A stretch of DNA of 64,000 nucleotides from Ampelomyces quisqualis (GCA_018398575.1 JAGTXZ010000003.1:1178001-1242000), one strand, 5' to 3'; positions 1 to 13,888 are shown, counted from the first letter of the stretch. Numbers and translations are program-made. The notes: generated from the letters alone by a model not told the origin.

Positions 1-511
1 TATCTGTAAGCTGCTCTTCTAGTAACTCTTGCGCAAAATAGCTTAAGAATGCGTCTAAAGCACTAGTAGTAGTCTTTGCTTCTAAAAATTAGCTGTTAGA
101 GTAGCTTAAGAGGCTACTAAGGCCTATATAGTTGGTTTTTTTAAGAGTTTGTTTCTTAACCCTATTTTTTTAATAAAATTCTAACTAAATATAGATATAA
201 ATATAAATGCAATCTACGCAAAAAGGGTTACTATATAGGCAAAGGATGTTAGACTTACACTTAAGTACTATTAGAAGTTTAGCTCTTATTAAGCATTTGC
301 GTAAAAGATCTAGAATCTTTTACTTTTATGTATATTAGAAATAAAGACCTAATTCCTTCTTTATTGTAATAAAAATTTGTAATTACTGTGCTATTTTTAA
401 TATCCCTAGTATAGTTTTACCCTTGTAAAATTTAGCATATTTTTAGAAACTTAATCTTATAAAATTAGTAGTTACATACTTTAAATTTTATTTAATTACG
501 CAAAACTTATG

Positions 512-640
512 CAACCTAACCTTAACCTGTAATTAATTACCTTTAACCTAACCTCTACCTACTTTTAGCGTTAATTAAATAGGTAAAGGTTAGGTTAGGT
601 ATAGAGTCTTACGTAAAGGTACTCTACCCTAACCTAACCC
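512..640. repeat. Inverted-repeat cluster of CCTAACC / GGTTAGG motifs
   Basis: Near 512-560 the + strand has repeated CCTAACC-type motifs. At 581-606 it has the complement (GGTAAAGGTTAGG, TATAGAG), and at 622-640 the CCTAACC type again. Arms of about 20 bp at 539-559 and 581-605 could pair around a loop of about 20 nt. This may be the end of a small inverted-repeat element. The motif is not the standard TTAGGG telomere repeat. Confidence 0.5.
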
Positions 641-887
641 CTACCTATGTACTGCTGTATAGATTTCTATTAGAACTTATGTGCTGTTTATACTAGAGTT
701 TCTATTACTTAGCTACTTCTTAACTATAAGAACTTTCTTTAATCTATTATATTTAATAAAAGTAGTTGTTATAAATGTTATACTAATAGCTACTAGAACA
801 AAATACAGTGCTTTATTGCTCTTCTTTACCTAATAGAGTCTACTTTAGTTTCTATAAGCTATTAAATTCTAGTGTATATAAACAACT

Positions 888-1157
888 TAGATAAAAGTAG
901 TTATACAAAAGGTTAAAGAAAAGTATATAGTAGGCAGGCACTAGTTAAGATAGAAATTACTAGCCTATGTAAGAACTTTCTTTAATCCTTTACACTTTAT
1001 AAAGGTATAATCTAGATAAAAGTAGTTGTGTAAGAAGTTAAGAAAAAGTATATAGCAGGTAGAGAAAAGCAGTTGTATAAGAGGTTAAGAAAAAGTATAT
1101 AGTAGGCAGGTACTAGGTAAAATAGAAATTACTTACCTATATAAGAACTTTCTTTAA
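888..1157 (+). repeat. Three degenerate direct repeats of up to 100 bp
   Basis: A unit starting TAGATAAAAGTAGTTR, running through AAGTATATAGYAGG and, in the full copies, ending AAGAACTTTCTTTAAT occurs at 888-986 and 1064-1157, with a shortened copy at 1012-1059. Differences are mostly C/T and G/A transitions, as expected of RIP acting on a tandem repeat. No coding capacity is seen. Confidence 0.6.
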
Positions 1158-4100
1158 TAACAGCAATTATTATTATACATGTTATTCTAATATTAATTAA
1201 ACTTGCAGTAACTTGTTATTCTTCTTTGCAAATAGAAAACTATCTTATTTCTTATAAGTTATTAGATCTTAGCGTAGATAAACAAACTAGAGGAAAGTAG
1301 TTATAGTTAATAGAGAAATATTAATAGTAGTACAAAGAGTAGTTTATATATTGTAGTAGGCAGAGCGTTAAAAGAGTAAGAAACCTTGTAATTAAGGCGC
1401 TGTATTACTATTTAAGCTATTTTTATAAAGTTTCTTTAGTTAAGAGCGTTATCTCTGTTCTCTAAGGCATTACAATTCTTTTACTAGTTGTTAGCTTGTC
1501 TTTAGATACAGATTATTATACTTACCTTGTTATTAAAGTAGATAATAATATTACTAGTCTTAGTATTATGTGTAGCATTGCCTCTTTACCTAATAATAGT
1601 TACAAAAGTAGTATAAGCTATATTGCCTTAGCGCTCTAAGTATAGCTAGAAGGTAGTAATTAAACAGCGTATTTATTAGAGTTGTCTTACTAACTCTTTA
1701 CTAACCTAGTACTACTAAACGTATTACTATTACATTTAGAAGTTACTTTGTAGCTTTAGTAGTGTTAATAAGATTCTTAATACTCTTATTAAAGTAGGCG
1801 TAACGCTTAAGGCAAGTTTTAAATATACTGTATAGTTTACTATTAGATTCTTAGAAGGCTAGATACTTAAGTTAGGGTTAAGAATTATTATATAAGAGTT
1901 GTCTACTAGCTTTAAATATCTTACTGCTGTTTAAGTTATTATTTTAAAGTGCCTTTAGTTAGTTTCTTGTACAAGGATAGTGCTACTAAGAAGAGAGTAG
2001 CAAGTTCTAATAAGCAGAAAATTATTTACTTGCGTTAAGGTTCTTACTACTATTTAAAGGTCTTTTTTTTAATATGTTGTTAGGTAAGTAGGCTAGTAGA
2101 TAGAATATATAATTAGAAGCTTGCTAAGAGAGCATACTCTTTGCAAGCTTATAATTGCAGCCTTTATTATCTGCTCTAGTATAGAAAGAATAATAGATAG
2201 AAGAAGTAAGGCAAAATATATAGATTATATAGTAGAGCAGGTAGCGTACGCACGTAAGCACCTTCTTAGTTTACTTTGTGTTAAATTGTTTAAATAGAAA
2301 TCCTGCATGCAACTGCTACGTAGAATGTATATTACTACTACTATACTACTATACTAGTCTATTTTACTTGTTAGAGTTATTCTTATTTAAGCTAAAAGAG
2401 CTAGAAGAAATAGTTATTGCGTAGGCTTTGCCCTTTTTCTTATTAGAGTGTTAACTTTAACTATATAAGCTTATAATATTATTTTTCTTATTAAATACTT
2501 CTTCTAGTTGCATTCTGTTAGTACTTGCTTTACCTAATAGCGCTACAGCCTTTCTTAATAAGATATAGCTTTATTAGCTTAGGCAGAGTATATCTTCTTA
2601 ACTGTGTCTAGTGCTAAGCTTATAATTTCTAAAGAGTAGAAATCTATATTACTCTTTTACCTAAGAGTATATTACTTTTACGTCTCCAATAGTCTATTAA
2701 GTCTTTAAGTACAGCCTTTTCTTTCTTACTTTATTAAGCTTAGTAAATTTGTTACATATACTCTAACAATACCTTACCTCTAAGTACTGCTTAGCTATAG
2801 TAAAGAAAAGTTAAAGTATATTAAGATTCTATAATATACTCTGTTTTAGCTATATCTTTATAGAAAATATATTTGTTACATACTTTACGTCTTAGGACTT
2901 GCATATCTAAAGAATGTAACAGCAGATATTTAGCGTAAGATTATATAGTATACTCTTATCTAGTATAACGTCCTTTTCTTATAACGCAGAACTAGGCTTA
3001 CTATATTATTAAGATAGTAACAATTAAGTAACCTTGCGTTGTTGTAGGTCTAAAATCTCTTTATTTATAAAAAGCTGTAGTAGTTCTTTTGCCTTAGTAA
3101 GTTCTTTATTAACTACTTCTTTATAGGTTAGTAGTATAGAAGCTGTAGGTCTTTATACGTTTAGCGCAAAAGGCAGTTTATTCTTTAATAGTCTTTTCTT
3201 ATTTTGCCTAGGCACGCTATATATACTTTGTTTACTTAGATATTCTTTAATATCTAAGTATATTATAATACTGTTTAATATTATAGCATATTAATATTGC
3301 TAGTAGTGCAGAATAGTTAGTTAAGTAAAGTGTTAACTTTAACTAGATAATTAATAGTTTTTATCTAAAGTTTAAGATACTTAAAACTAATAGTTAACTT
3401 GCCTTGCATTGTCTAAGTTATCTGCTATATGTTTACAAGGGCTACGTAAGGTTTCTATACAATTAACGCATACTCTAATATACTTAGTAGGAAACTCTAG
3501 TATAGATAGTATTCTCTAGTAACCTCTTACGTAATATAGTAATTCTTTTAGTCTTAATGCTTAAGAGCAATAGTTGTTTAGCAGTAATAATTATACTTTG
3601 TTATTATTAAAGTCTATAAACCTTACAGCAGCGTGTTTAGCCTTCTTGTAAGCTGTTAGTTTTAGAATATATTTCTACGTATATAGACTGTTTGCGCTTA
3701 CTTTTCTCTGCCTAAGCTGCTACTTTTTTTTTAGTTATACTAGGTAGTCTTTAACGCCTACTTAATTAGCTAGGCTCTATTAAAATACTAAGCTGCCTAT
3801 AGCTACCTACATGCTACGTAGTCTCTTATTATAGTATAGTTTAGTGTAGTAGTTTTGTTAAATTTACAGCTTTCTCTATATTGCTATTAGATGTTACACG
3901 CTATGCGAATTGATCTCTTCTATACTCTTTTTCTATTCTTGCTTATAAAACTTTTATATATGTTTAGAGGTATTAGAATCCTTATATATACAGCTACGTA
4001 TGCTGCTAGTAATTTAAAATCCTTTAATTTTAGATGTTATTAAGGACTACGTAGTTCTGTAATCTTTTAGGTACTATACTTAAATTAAGGAGGTTTAAAT

Positions 4101-7001
4101 AATAGAGGTATAAGTTGCAAGTTTCTTATAGTTTCTAATTACATTATTTTATTGTTATCTTCTATTACTTGTTACTATGTAATTGCAGGTTTTAGGTTTA
4201 ATAGCAGACTTTATACAGAGTGCTGCTGCTAAATCTTTAGATATATATATCTAAGTTATTATTTATTGCCTGTTAGTAGATAGGCGTTATTCTAGTCTAG
4301 AAGTAGATGTTAGTTTTATTAGTCTAAACTTTGTAAAAGTTAGTTTAGACGTAGACTTACAAGGCTAACTAGCTTAATTATAGCTACTGTCTAGTTATTA
4401 GCTTATTTATAGTTCTCTTTAGTTACTCCTCTGCCTTACAGAAGGTATGCCTTCTCTATATTGCAACAGACTATAGCCTTTAGTATCTACACAGGTACGT
4501 AGATATTCTAGAGATTAAACATAGCTAAATCCTAGTAGATAGGTGCTCTAAACGCTTATAGTAAAAGATATTTATATTACTAGTTATTAACCTTAACTCT
4601 ATTATTAGCACTACCTCTGTTAACTATTAGCATATAGGTGTGTTATAATAGCAACTATATACTCTTCTAATATACTACATTATCTATATTACTATTTCTA
4701 ATAAGAAGTTTCTGCTAACAACAATATTGCAGTATTGCAGACATTGCCTAGTACTTTAGAAGACATGCTATCTAGCTAACTAATTAGCTAGCCTTAGTAA
4801 GTAATTAATTTAAACACACTCTTAAACTCTGTTTTATCTGCTAAATATACAATAGATTAGCTTATAGGATAGTAACACGCTAGACGTATACACTATCTTA
4901 GAAGTTCTAATTAATAGCAAGAGTAATAACTAGATAGCCTGCTTTAAAGTTACTAAAGAGAAGATAGAACTTTTGTAAGCTTATATTAACTTTAAACAAG
5001 TAGAATTAGAAGCAGCTTTAAAGGAGAACAAATCTTTTACTGCTAGAGTATTTAAGATATAATTAGGCCTTAGTTATCTACAGTAAAGTATATTCTTGCT
5101 ACAGAGGTAGTCTATAAATGTAACTTTGTCTATTACTACTAATCCTATACTATTTAACATTGTCTAAGTAACATTATCTTATTCTTATCTACTCTAAACA
5201 ATTACTATAACTGTTCTTAGCACTTTAATCTATTGCCTTTAATAATTGTCTAGGCGTAATTTAGATGCGTTATAGTTGTATTAAGTCTTGTTATATAGAT
5301 ATAGGCTTTGCTACATTAGAACTTATAATGCTTGTTATACTACTTCCTAACATAGTAACTTATATATATAGAGTTTAGTCTTAACACTATTACGCGCTAT
5401 TATAGTAGAGTAATAGCTAGTATGCTGTGCTAAAGAGTGTTGCAGTTAGGCTAGTGCTGTAGAAGCGCAAGTTTCTACATTTACAGACTAGAAATTAGAG
5501 CCTAGATACTATAAGCTAATAATAGAAGTAAGGTTAAGACTATAGTAGTCTTAGGCGCAATAACAATCTACTACACCTTTACAGAGATATAGGTAATAGG
5601 CTAAAGTGTTTTAGCGCGTATTTTAAAGAAAACACTAACGCCTTAGCGCAAGCGCGTTGCTAACGCTACCTTTTATAACTACTCTTAATACTTAAAAAGC
5701 CTTTTAACGCGCTGCTTAAGGCAGCGCTGCTAATAGGCACACTCTAAATACATTTTTTCTTGTAAAAGTAACTTAAACACTATAATGCTAACAATTTGCT
5801 AAGACTAACTAGACAAAGCCTGCGTTTACGTCTATTGCTATTAAGTATGCCCTAATCTCTGCACTAGCTACTTTTTTGTATAGGTAGATTAATAACTAGA
5901 TTAACGTAATAGTAGCTATATAGTGCCTAACTACAGGCGTATAGTAATTGTAAGCTGTTGCGTAGAGTTATAGTTTTATAAAAGTAAAGCTCTAACAATA
6001 GATAGGCTAGCTCTTAAGTATACTACATAAAAAGTAACAGAGCCTAACAGAAACTTAAGCTAATAGTAACACTAGTTATTAACTACAAATCTCTTAAGCT
6101 AGGTATAAGCCTTAGCTTTACTTATACCTATTGCTAACAACTAGAATAGCTATGTTAGTAAACTAAACAAGATAGCGTCTATAATAAAGTTGTTAACTTC
6201 TAATAGTACTAATTCTATTACACTGCACTACTTAGAAGAAATCCTATTAAAAGAATACACACATTATACAGAATGTACTTACCTATAGGCAGCTTATTAC
6301 AAGGCAAAGCCTTAGAATTAGGACTAAAATAACATAATAGAGCTTTGCAAGACAGAAGTTAACTAGTATAAGGCAAGCCTACTTATAACTAAAAACTATA
6401 AGTCTATTCTGCAGCTACTAGTAACTATAACTATTACTATTAATAATAATAGTAATAAGTATTGCAAGTGCCCTTATAATATTGTACTAAACTCTACTAG
6501 TAAAAAAATACACACACAAGATTAAGTATAAGAAATGTATTTTTTAGCGCTATATCTTTATACACAATTACTAACAATAAATATAGTACCTAAAAGATTA
6601 AGCAGAGATTAACTTAAACCTTATACTTTCTACTATACTAGTATATAAAGGTGCAAATTATATATTTAGTTTAACATAGACGCGCTAAGTTAAGGCAGCA
6701 GTTGTTACAATTAGGCGCAAGCACCTAATAGGCTAAAGCCTAAGTAATAATAGTATAAAGTTGTGTTTAGTAAGCTCTAGGCTTAGTACAAACACTCTAA
6801 TAAAGACTAGGCAGAAGCTAAAGCGTAAGACAATTTAAAGCAACTATAGAGGTAGCTAGTTAAACTACTTAGGTTAGACAGGTTAATACCTGCGTACTAA
6901 GACAGTAAGTTACTCTCTGTTGTTACATAAAGTGTTTAGATATCTAGAAGACTACATAAACGTTTAGCTAGGCGTTGCTAGGCTTTAGTAATCTACTATA
7001 C

Positions 7002-7283
7002 TGTAAGGATGCTATAGCGTAGAGCTGTTAGTTATGCAGCAATGCGCCTGCGCTACAACAACGCTACTCTAGCGTTCTTACGCGTAGAACGCACACAGCT
7101 GCCCTAGCGTCTTAACAGCGCTACGCTAGCGCAGACCTAGTGCATTCTAGTTATAAGGATACGCGTCTAGTTGTATCTACAAAAGGGCAGTTCTGCACTA
7201 AAGTAGCAGAATAGAAATTAACTTACTTCTACCTGTACTGCTATTATTATTCTGTAACTTTGCTGCTATACAAACCTCTTATA
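7002..7283 (+). repeat. 5' LTR of Gypsy A (282 bp)
   Basis: It aligns without gaps to 13607-13888. Every difference I see between the two copies is a transition. It starts TGTAAG and ends CTTATA, the RIP-changed form of CTTACA in the other copy. Confidence 0.88.
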
Positions 7284-7379
7284 GTTTTAATTCCTCTACC
7301 TTGTAAAAGGATAGCAGCCTAGTTACCTAATAACAATAGATTAAGATCTGCCTCTAAGCCTACTAGCTAATCTATTAAG

Positions 7380-10300
7380 AGAAAACACCTCTAATAAAGA
7401 ATTAATGCTTAGCCTAGGCAAACGCTTAGCGCAGCTAAAGCGCTAGCGCTAAGAACTTAAGAAGCAAGCTAAGATCTAGACTCTAGAGGAGGAAGTACGC
7501 TAATAAGAGCAATTATTAGCAGGTAAACAACCTCTTCTACCTCCTAAACAGCCCTTAGGCGCCCCAAATAAAACAGATCTACTAACCCCCCTAGTTGGAC
7601 GCAACACGTCTCTACTAGCGCAACGCCCCTAACTTAACCTATTAGCGCTACTAGAACGCGGGCTAAAGATTAAGAAAATCCCTGTCTTTAAAGGCAAGGG
7701 AATTAGAAAGTATTAAGACTTTAAGGCTAGGCTATCTATTGCCTTTTAATTAGACTCCTTAGCCTTCTAGCTTAAGGATCAAAAGATTGCCTTTACCTTC
7801 TAATACCTACAAACCACGTTTTAACAAATGTAGATACAGAGGGAACAGAAAGACAATAGCAAAACGCTGGCGTAGCGTAACATAATGTCCTTTCTACTTA
7901 ATTAGATTAAGAGCCTTATAAATAGAAAGCTTTAAGTTACTATGCAGTATTAAAAGGCATTCTAAAAGGACAGCCAAACAGTAAACAAATTTGCAGCCTA
8001 TTTATCTACTTTAGAAAATTAAGTAAATCTCCCTTACAAACAGAAACACCTAGTAATGCACTTGTACAGCAAACTCTGCCTAGAGATTAGAGTAGCCCTT
8101 TCTAACTACACTAAGTTTTCTACTACCTGCAGAGAACTTGTTAAACGCGCTGTAACGCTAAAAGATAACTTGCGCTACAGCAGCAGTATACTGTTACTAC
8201 ACTGTTGCACACACAAAACGCTTAGTATAGAAAAAACTTTGCAGCCTAAACTAGACGCAACAGCTCTATAACGTCGTGTTGCTAGCACTGCAAACCTAAG
8301 CCTAAAGCTAACTAACGCCTGCTACTATTGTAGCAAGATAGGCTATTAGGCTAGAGAGTATAGATTAAGGCTTAACAGCTTTTCTTTTGTTACTAGTTTA
8401 AACGCAATACAAACAAAAAACAAGTAGGCCTAAAAGAAGTCTTTCTCTTAATAGCCTAAGTTCTACTATAATAAGAGGATTGTATTAAAGTACTTAGAAC
8501 GCTGCGTAACAACAGCGCTGCGCAGCCTACACAAATCCTAATTAACTGTAGTGCAGAACTTAGCACTATTAACAAGAGAGTTACCTTGCTTAAGGATCTC
8601 TCTTATATTAACAGCGCTGCGCTACTAACTATCTGCTTGCTAGACTTAAGCACTATGCCTAGCTTCTACGCTTATTAAGCTTATCTAACAATAAAGAACA
8701 ACTAGAGCGTAACTAAGTTCTTTACTACTATCCTATACAGAATTGCTAATGCAGTATAACCTATTATTTTAGGTCTACTAAGCCTAAAAGAAGAGCGCGT
8801 TGTTATTAACTGCAAGTTAAAGCAGTAGCGCTACAAGCTTAACACTAATACAATAAGAGTTAAAGACGCAAAAACCTTTGTAGGATCTCTTTACAATAAG
8901 CTAAGCGTGTACGCAGTTCTAGTAGGCAGTCTACAATCTTTCTCTGCTAAATACCTATTATAGCTCCTTAAACTTAAGAATTTTAAAGACGTTGCAAACA
9001 GTAACGCTACTAACGCACTGCTGCAGCACTACAGAGGCAACTACGCTATTAAGTTAAAAGAAGGAACTACAGCTCTATATAGGCTGCTCTACAACTTCTT
9101 ACTAAAGAAGCTAAGTGTACTGCGCAACTACTTAGCAACAGCGCAAAGCCTAGGCTAGATCTAAGAAAGTATAAGCCCTGCAGGAGCACCTATCCTGTTT
9201 GTGCCTAAAAAAGATAGAACGCTACGCCTTTGCGTAGATTATTAAGGCCTTAATTAAGTTACTAAGAAGAACAGACTAGCTCTTCCCTTAATTAGAGAAA
9301 CCCTTAATTAGCTCTGTAGATTAGTAAAGTTTACTAAGCTTAATCTTAAGAACGCGTATTACTAGATTAGGATCTAGTAAGGCAATAAGTAGAAGACAGC
9401 GTTTTGCACGCAATATAGCTACTTTAAGTATATAGTTATGCCCTTTAGGCTAACTAACGCGCCTACTACGTTCTAGAGGTATATTAACAGAGCCTTAGCC
9501 TTGTATTTAGATATCTTTTGCGTTGTCTATCTTAATAATATCCTAATCTTTTCTTAAAAGAGAGAGAATTATTAGAAATAGGTAAGAAAAGTACTTGCCA
9601 AGCTAAGAGAATACAGCCTTTTTGTTAATTTAAAAAAGTGTACCTTTGCTACTAACTAAGTTAAGTTCCTAGGGTTTATTGTGCGCCTTAATAGCGTTAC
9701 AATAGATCTAGAACAGGTTTGCGCAGTTATTAATTAGCCTACGCTAACGTCCTTTAAGGATGTTTAAGTCTTTCTAGGCTTTGCAAACTTCTATTAACGC
9801 TTTATACAGAGTTTCTCTATTATTGTTAGCTTAATTACTAATCTTCTAAAAGGATTAGTTTAAAGGAAGAAGTCTAGTCCTTTTAACTAGCCTAACGCTG
9901 CAGAGAAAGTAAAGCGCTAGCTATGCAACAGGTTTACAACTACGCCTGTCCTGCAGCACTACAATTATACACTCCTATCTAAGTTAGAAACTAATGCCTC
10001 TATTTAGAGAGTAGCAGGCATCTTCTCCTAACTCTATGCAGATAGAAACTGGCACTCTGTAGCCTTCTAGTTAAAGAAGCTCTTGCCTGCAAAAAGAAAC
10101 TACTACATATACAACCTAGAGCTCTTTGCTATTATTGCAGCAGTGTAGCACTAGCGTTACTACGTTAAAGGGCTAGCAATTTAGTTAGAAATATAGACAG
10201 ACTATAACAACCTACGCGGCTTTATAGGCACGTTAACTCTGTCTAAGAGACAGGCTGGCTAGGCAATAAAGCTAGCTGCTTACAACTTTAAGATTAAGTA

Positions 10301-12140
10301 TTAGTCTAAAAAGACAAATCCTGCAGACAGGCCTTTAAGGTAACCTGTAGACAACAGCAATACGCTAGATGTTTAACTATTAGATATGTTGCTAGCACTG
10401 CAAAAGAAGTTGCAGCTAGTAGGAACCTAAGCTAAGCTACCTAAGAAGAAGCTAGCGTTAGTAAAAAGCTAGACAATAGCTTAACAGTAAGTAGGCACTC
10501 TACATCTTAGTAAAGATGTTTCTATAAGCCTAGCGCACAGCGTTAAGGCAATAGCTATAAGCTACAGCCCTAATTAGGAGATCCCTAAGAGCAGACTAGT
10601 AATAGCCTAAAGAGTTACGCAGTTACAAGCAAAAGCTGCAGCCTTAGAGAGGTTAGCTTATAAGGAACTCTCTAAGTCCTTCTTTAAAATCTGTGTACAA
10701 GTATAACAGAATAACCTAGAAGCAGTTGCAATACGTAGAGACATTAAATCCCTAGCGTCTGCCTGTTAAGGCGCTAGTAAACGCCTAAGGCACTAGAAGC
10801 TTAACGCTTTAAGTAGCCTTTAGTTTAAAGACTAATTATATATCCTACTAGAGCTAGCTCTTAGAGCTAAGCTCCTTAAGCTGTATTACAATAATCTACT
10901 TGCTAGCTATTTTAGGTAGGCTAAAACGCTTAAGCTTGTAGCCTAATACTACTATTAGCCTAGGCTTAAGAAAGAGCTTAAGGAGTATATTAACTCTTGC
11001 TTAGTGTACTAAGGCACAAAGTTACTTAAGCAGCGCCCTGCTAGCGTATTAAACGCGCTCCCCTAACCTTAGAGACTATAGTAAGAAATTACAATAGATT
11101 TTGTTATAGGCCTGCTACCTGCCAAGCGCTACAGCGTTATATACAACGCAATACTTGTTGTAGTTAACAAGTACACAAAAATAGCTAAGTATATCTCTAC
11201 ATAGAAAACAGTTACTGCCTTACAATTAGTAGATCTGTTTTTAGAACACGTTGTATAATTCTTTAGCTTGCCTAAAGGTATTGTATTAGACTAAGAAAGT
11301 GTCTTTACTTTACAGTTCTAGGCAGACTTCTGCTTTGTAGCAAAGGTAAAGCGCTAGCTTAGCACTGCCTTCTATCTGCAAATAGATAGCCAAATAGAGC
11401 GTTAGAATCAAACGCTAGAGCAATACTTAAGGGCTTTTGTAGGCAATTAACCTAATAATTAGGTACACCTTCTGTTACTAGCAGAGTTTGCATATAATAA
11501 TACTAGACAGGCTACATTAGGAGTATCCCTATTCTTTACCTGCTATAGGTTCTACCTGCGCCTTAACTGCGAGCCAACAGCGCCTACCAAAGTTCCTAGC
11601 ATTAGAGAAAGGTTACAGAAGCTTATACAAACTTAGGACGCTTTAGCCAATTACTAGAGCAAAAGTTTGCAATACTAGAAACAATATTATAACAAGAAAC
11701 ACAGGCTCTAAGGGTTTAAACCAGAAGATATAGTCCTCTTATTAACAAAGCATCTGCGCCTGCGCAGCACTAGCAAAAAGCTGTTGCTGCGCTAGATAGG
11801 CTCCTTTCTAGTAGATAAGTAAATTAGCTTACAAGCTTTTAGAATCTTACTTCTATTACATATAAAGGTCTACCCTATATTTTATACGTCCTTGCTCTAG
11901 CTATTTATGCCAAGAGAGAGAGAAGAATTAACTCTACCTAGGCCTGTTAACCTAGACAACAGTAATAAGCTAGGGTAACGCTATAAGGTTAAAGCTGTCT
12001 TAGCAAAGTAGCGCAACAGACGTTTAGTAAATTACCTAGTTAAATAGAAAGGCTAGCTACTAGAATATAACAAGTAGGTTAATTAAAAAGACATAGACAA
12101 ATTACTTATAGAAAAGTATAACTAAAGAGAAGATTAATTA
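7380..12140 (+). pseudogene. gag-pol relic of Gypsy A
   Basis: The + strand retains a Lys/Gln-rich coiled-coil-like gag start near 7,400. A CCHC zinc knuckle follows at 8320-8361, with Cys-Tyr-Tyr-Cys kept but the His and last Cys changed to Tyr. Reverse transcriptase runs at about 9,178-9,560 (GAPILFVPKKD, LRLCVDY, then YLNN at 9528-9539 where active enzymes have YLDD). RNase H-like sequence and an integrase beginning near 11,090 (TIDFVIGLLPAKRY) come next. A chromodomain-like C-terminus sits at about 12,020-12,130 (LVKxKGx, EYNKxVN, KDIDKLL). Premature stops sit almost only where Gln or Trp is expected. Order and motifs are those of the Ty3/Gypsy chromoviruses. Confidence 0.88.
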
Positions 12141-12273
12141 TTATTACAAATTAATATATAGAAAAAACAAAAGGAAAAACAAAGGAAAAAAAAAAAGAAA
12201 AAAAAAAAAAAACTAGGCGCCTTAGCAGCGCAACGCTAGCGCCTAAGCAGCGCAACTAGGCACAAACGCTAGC

Positions 12274-13560
12274 TTACTCTAGAAAGTTCTTGTTATTTAG
12301 GTTCTTAGGGATAGAGAACTTATCCCTACTACTCTTCTTATCCTCCCTCTTAACCTTCCCTACACCTTCCTGCCTCTCTGCAGTAGCTTTACCTAGATTA
12401 CCTACTAGCTTACAAGTTAATAGTATAGTAGCAGCGCGTTAAGGGCGCTTTAGCTTGCCCTTAGTAGCAGGGCGCTTAAAAAGAGGCTGCTTAGTTGGCT
12501 AAGACTTAGCTAGGCGTTTTTTAGAGGCCTTAGCCTTAGCCTTAGCCTTGCTCTTAGCCTTGCCCTTTTCTTTAGAAGGAGAGAGCGTAGAGGTAGGGCT
12601 CTAAGAAGGAGGAGTTTTATCCCTCTTCTCCTCCTGCTCCTTGCGCCCCCTAGAATTAGAGCCCTAGTTGCTAGCAGCCTCTTCTAAATTAAGGTTAGAG
12701 TTAGACTGCGCGTTAGCCTTACTAAGCAGCAGCAGATTAGCCTAGACAACGTTAGAACAATAGCGCAGCAACTGCAAGAAACAAGAAAAAATAACTTACC
12801 TAGGCCTATAGGAGATTAAGAATGCTCTTTACTGCAGTAGAAAGGCAGTTAGTTGCCTTAACCTGCAGGATCTAAATCTTATTGCCCTTAGGCTAATAGC
12901 AACTCTTAAACTTTACCTTCTTACAGAGGAAAAGCTTTACTAAGGTAGTCTACTAGCGCAACGCTATCTCCTACGCGTTAATATCTAGGTCTGCTCTAGC
13001 CTTATTAGCAGCAAAGCGCTGCTGCTGCTAGTATAGAGTATTCTAGCCTTTAATAAAACTTAGTAGCACTAGAGTGCAGGACTTCTTCTTATAGGCGCAC
13101 CTATTGCACTACAGGCTGCTAGGGACGTAGTTGCACGCTGTGCTATTAATCTTTAGACCTTTAGTATAACGCAGGCAAACTAGCTTAGCTAGCTTAATAT
13201 TAAGAACGCTACCGCAGTAGGCAACAGGCGTAGCCTAAACACTAGGTTAGTAACGTTGCAACGCTAGCGTTACACTACTTATAGGGATAGTAGAGGTAGC
13301 AGGTAGTATAGGCGTAGTGCTTATAGTAATTAATGTAGAGGCAACAGAGTTGCAACAGCGTAGAGCTAGAAAATAGTGTAGTAGTAATAGTAATGTAATT
13401 GTTACTAAGAAAGCAAAAAGAATTAGGCACACAAAGTTCTGCTATAATTCTGCTATTACTATAGCTACTTGCTGCCTCTTAGATTTACCTAGAGTTTTAG
13501 CCTTAGCACAACAACAGCTTTTACAACAACAACGTTAGGCACGCGCTAACAAGACCTAAT
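12274..13560 (-). pseudogene. Antisense spliced open frame inside Gypsy A (unknown protein with CX2CX6C motif)
   Basis: Between the chromodomain and the 3' LTR the opposite strand holds one long frame interrupted only by TAG/TAA. It runs from about 13,560 to 12,800, skips 12742-12799, and continues to a stop at 12274-12276. The skipped 58 bp starts GTAAGT, has TTCTAACG near its end and finishes TCTAG, like a fungal intron. The frame is restored exactly across it: both exons are phase 0 and exon 2 is 156 codons with the stop. Within it are 61 uninterrupted codons (13247-13432), then CNRCAYKKKSC (CX2CX6C, about 13,100), then a very Lys-rich tail with alternating Ala-Lys. It resembles half of a Zn2Cys6 motif, but I do not recognise the family. 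Gypsy B carries a similar antisense frame. Confidence 0.6.
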
Positions 13561-13606
13561 ATTATACAAATTGCTAGAACAGCAATTCTAGAAGAGAGGA
13601 AATAAT

Positions 13607-13888
13607 TGTAAGAATGCTACAGCGTAGAGCTGTTAGTTACGTAGCGATGCGCCTGCGCTACAACAACGCTACCCTAGCGTCCTTACGCGTAGAACGCGCA
13701 TAGCTGCCCTAGCGTCTTAACAGCGCTACGCTAGCGCAGACCTAGTGCATTCTAGTTGTAAGGACACGCGTCTAGTTATATCTACAAAAGGGCAGTTCTG
13801 CACTAAAGTAGCAGAACAGGAATTAACTTACTTCTACCTGTACTGCTATTGTTATCCTGTAACTTTGCTACTATATAAACCTCTTACA
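13607..13888 (+). repeat. 3' LTR of Gypsy A (282 bp)
   Basis: It has the same length as the 5' LTR, starts TGTAAG and ends CTTACA, giving a 6-bp terminal inverted repeat. The downstream TATAC repeats the 5 bp preceding the 5' LTR. Confidence 0.88.

Larger units (their letters stand above)
1..6996. other. Unassigned RIP-degraded repeats left of Gypsy element A
   Basis: Seven kilobases carry the same mutational signature as the rest of the block, with no reading frame I can assign with confidence. Short stretches still look like former coding sequence. One is on the + strand near 4,870-5,080, where only TAA/TAG interrupt about 60 codons. Another is on the - strand near 2,400-2,600, rich in Lys and Asn. 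These are probably fragments of other transposons. The left edge of the block lies outside the window. Confidence 0.6.

Noticed and set aside
512..640. Interstitial telomere repeat
   Set aside because: The motif is CCTAACC with irregular spacing, not a run of CCCTAA; better described as an inverted-repeat cluster.
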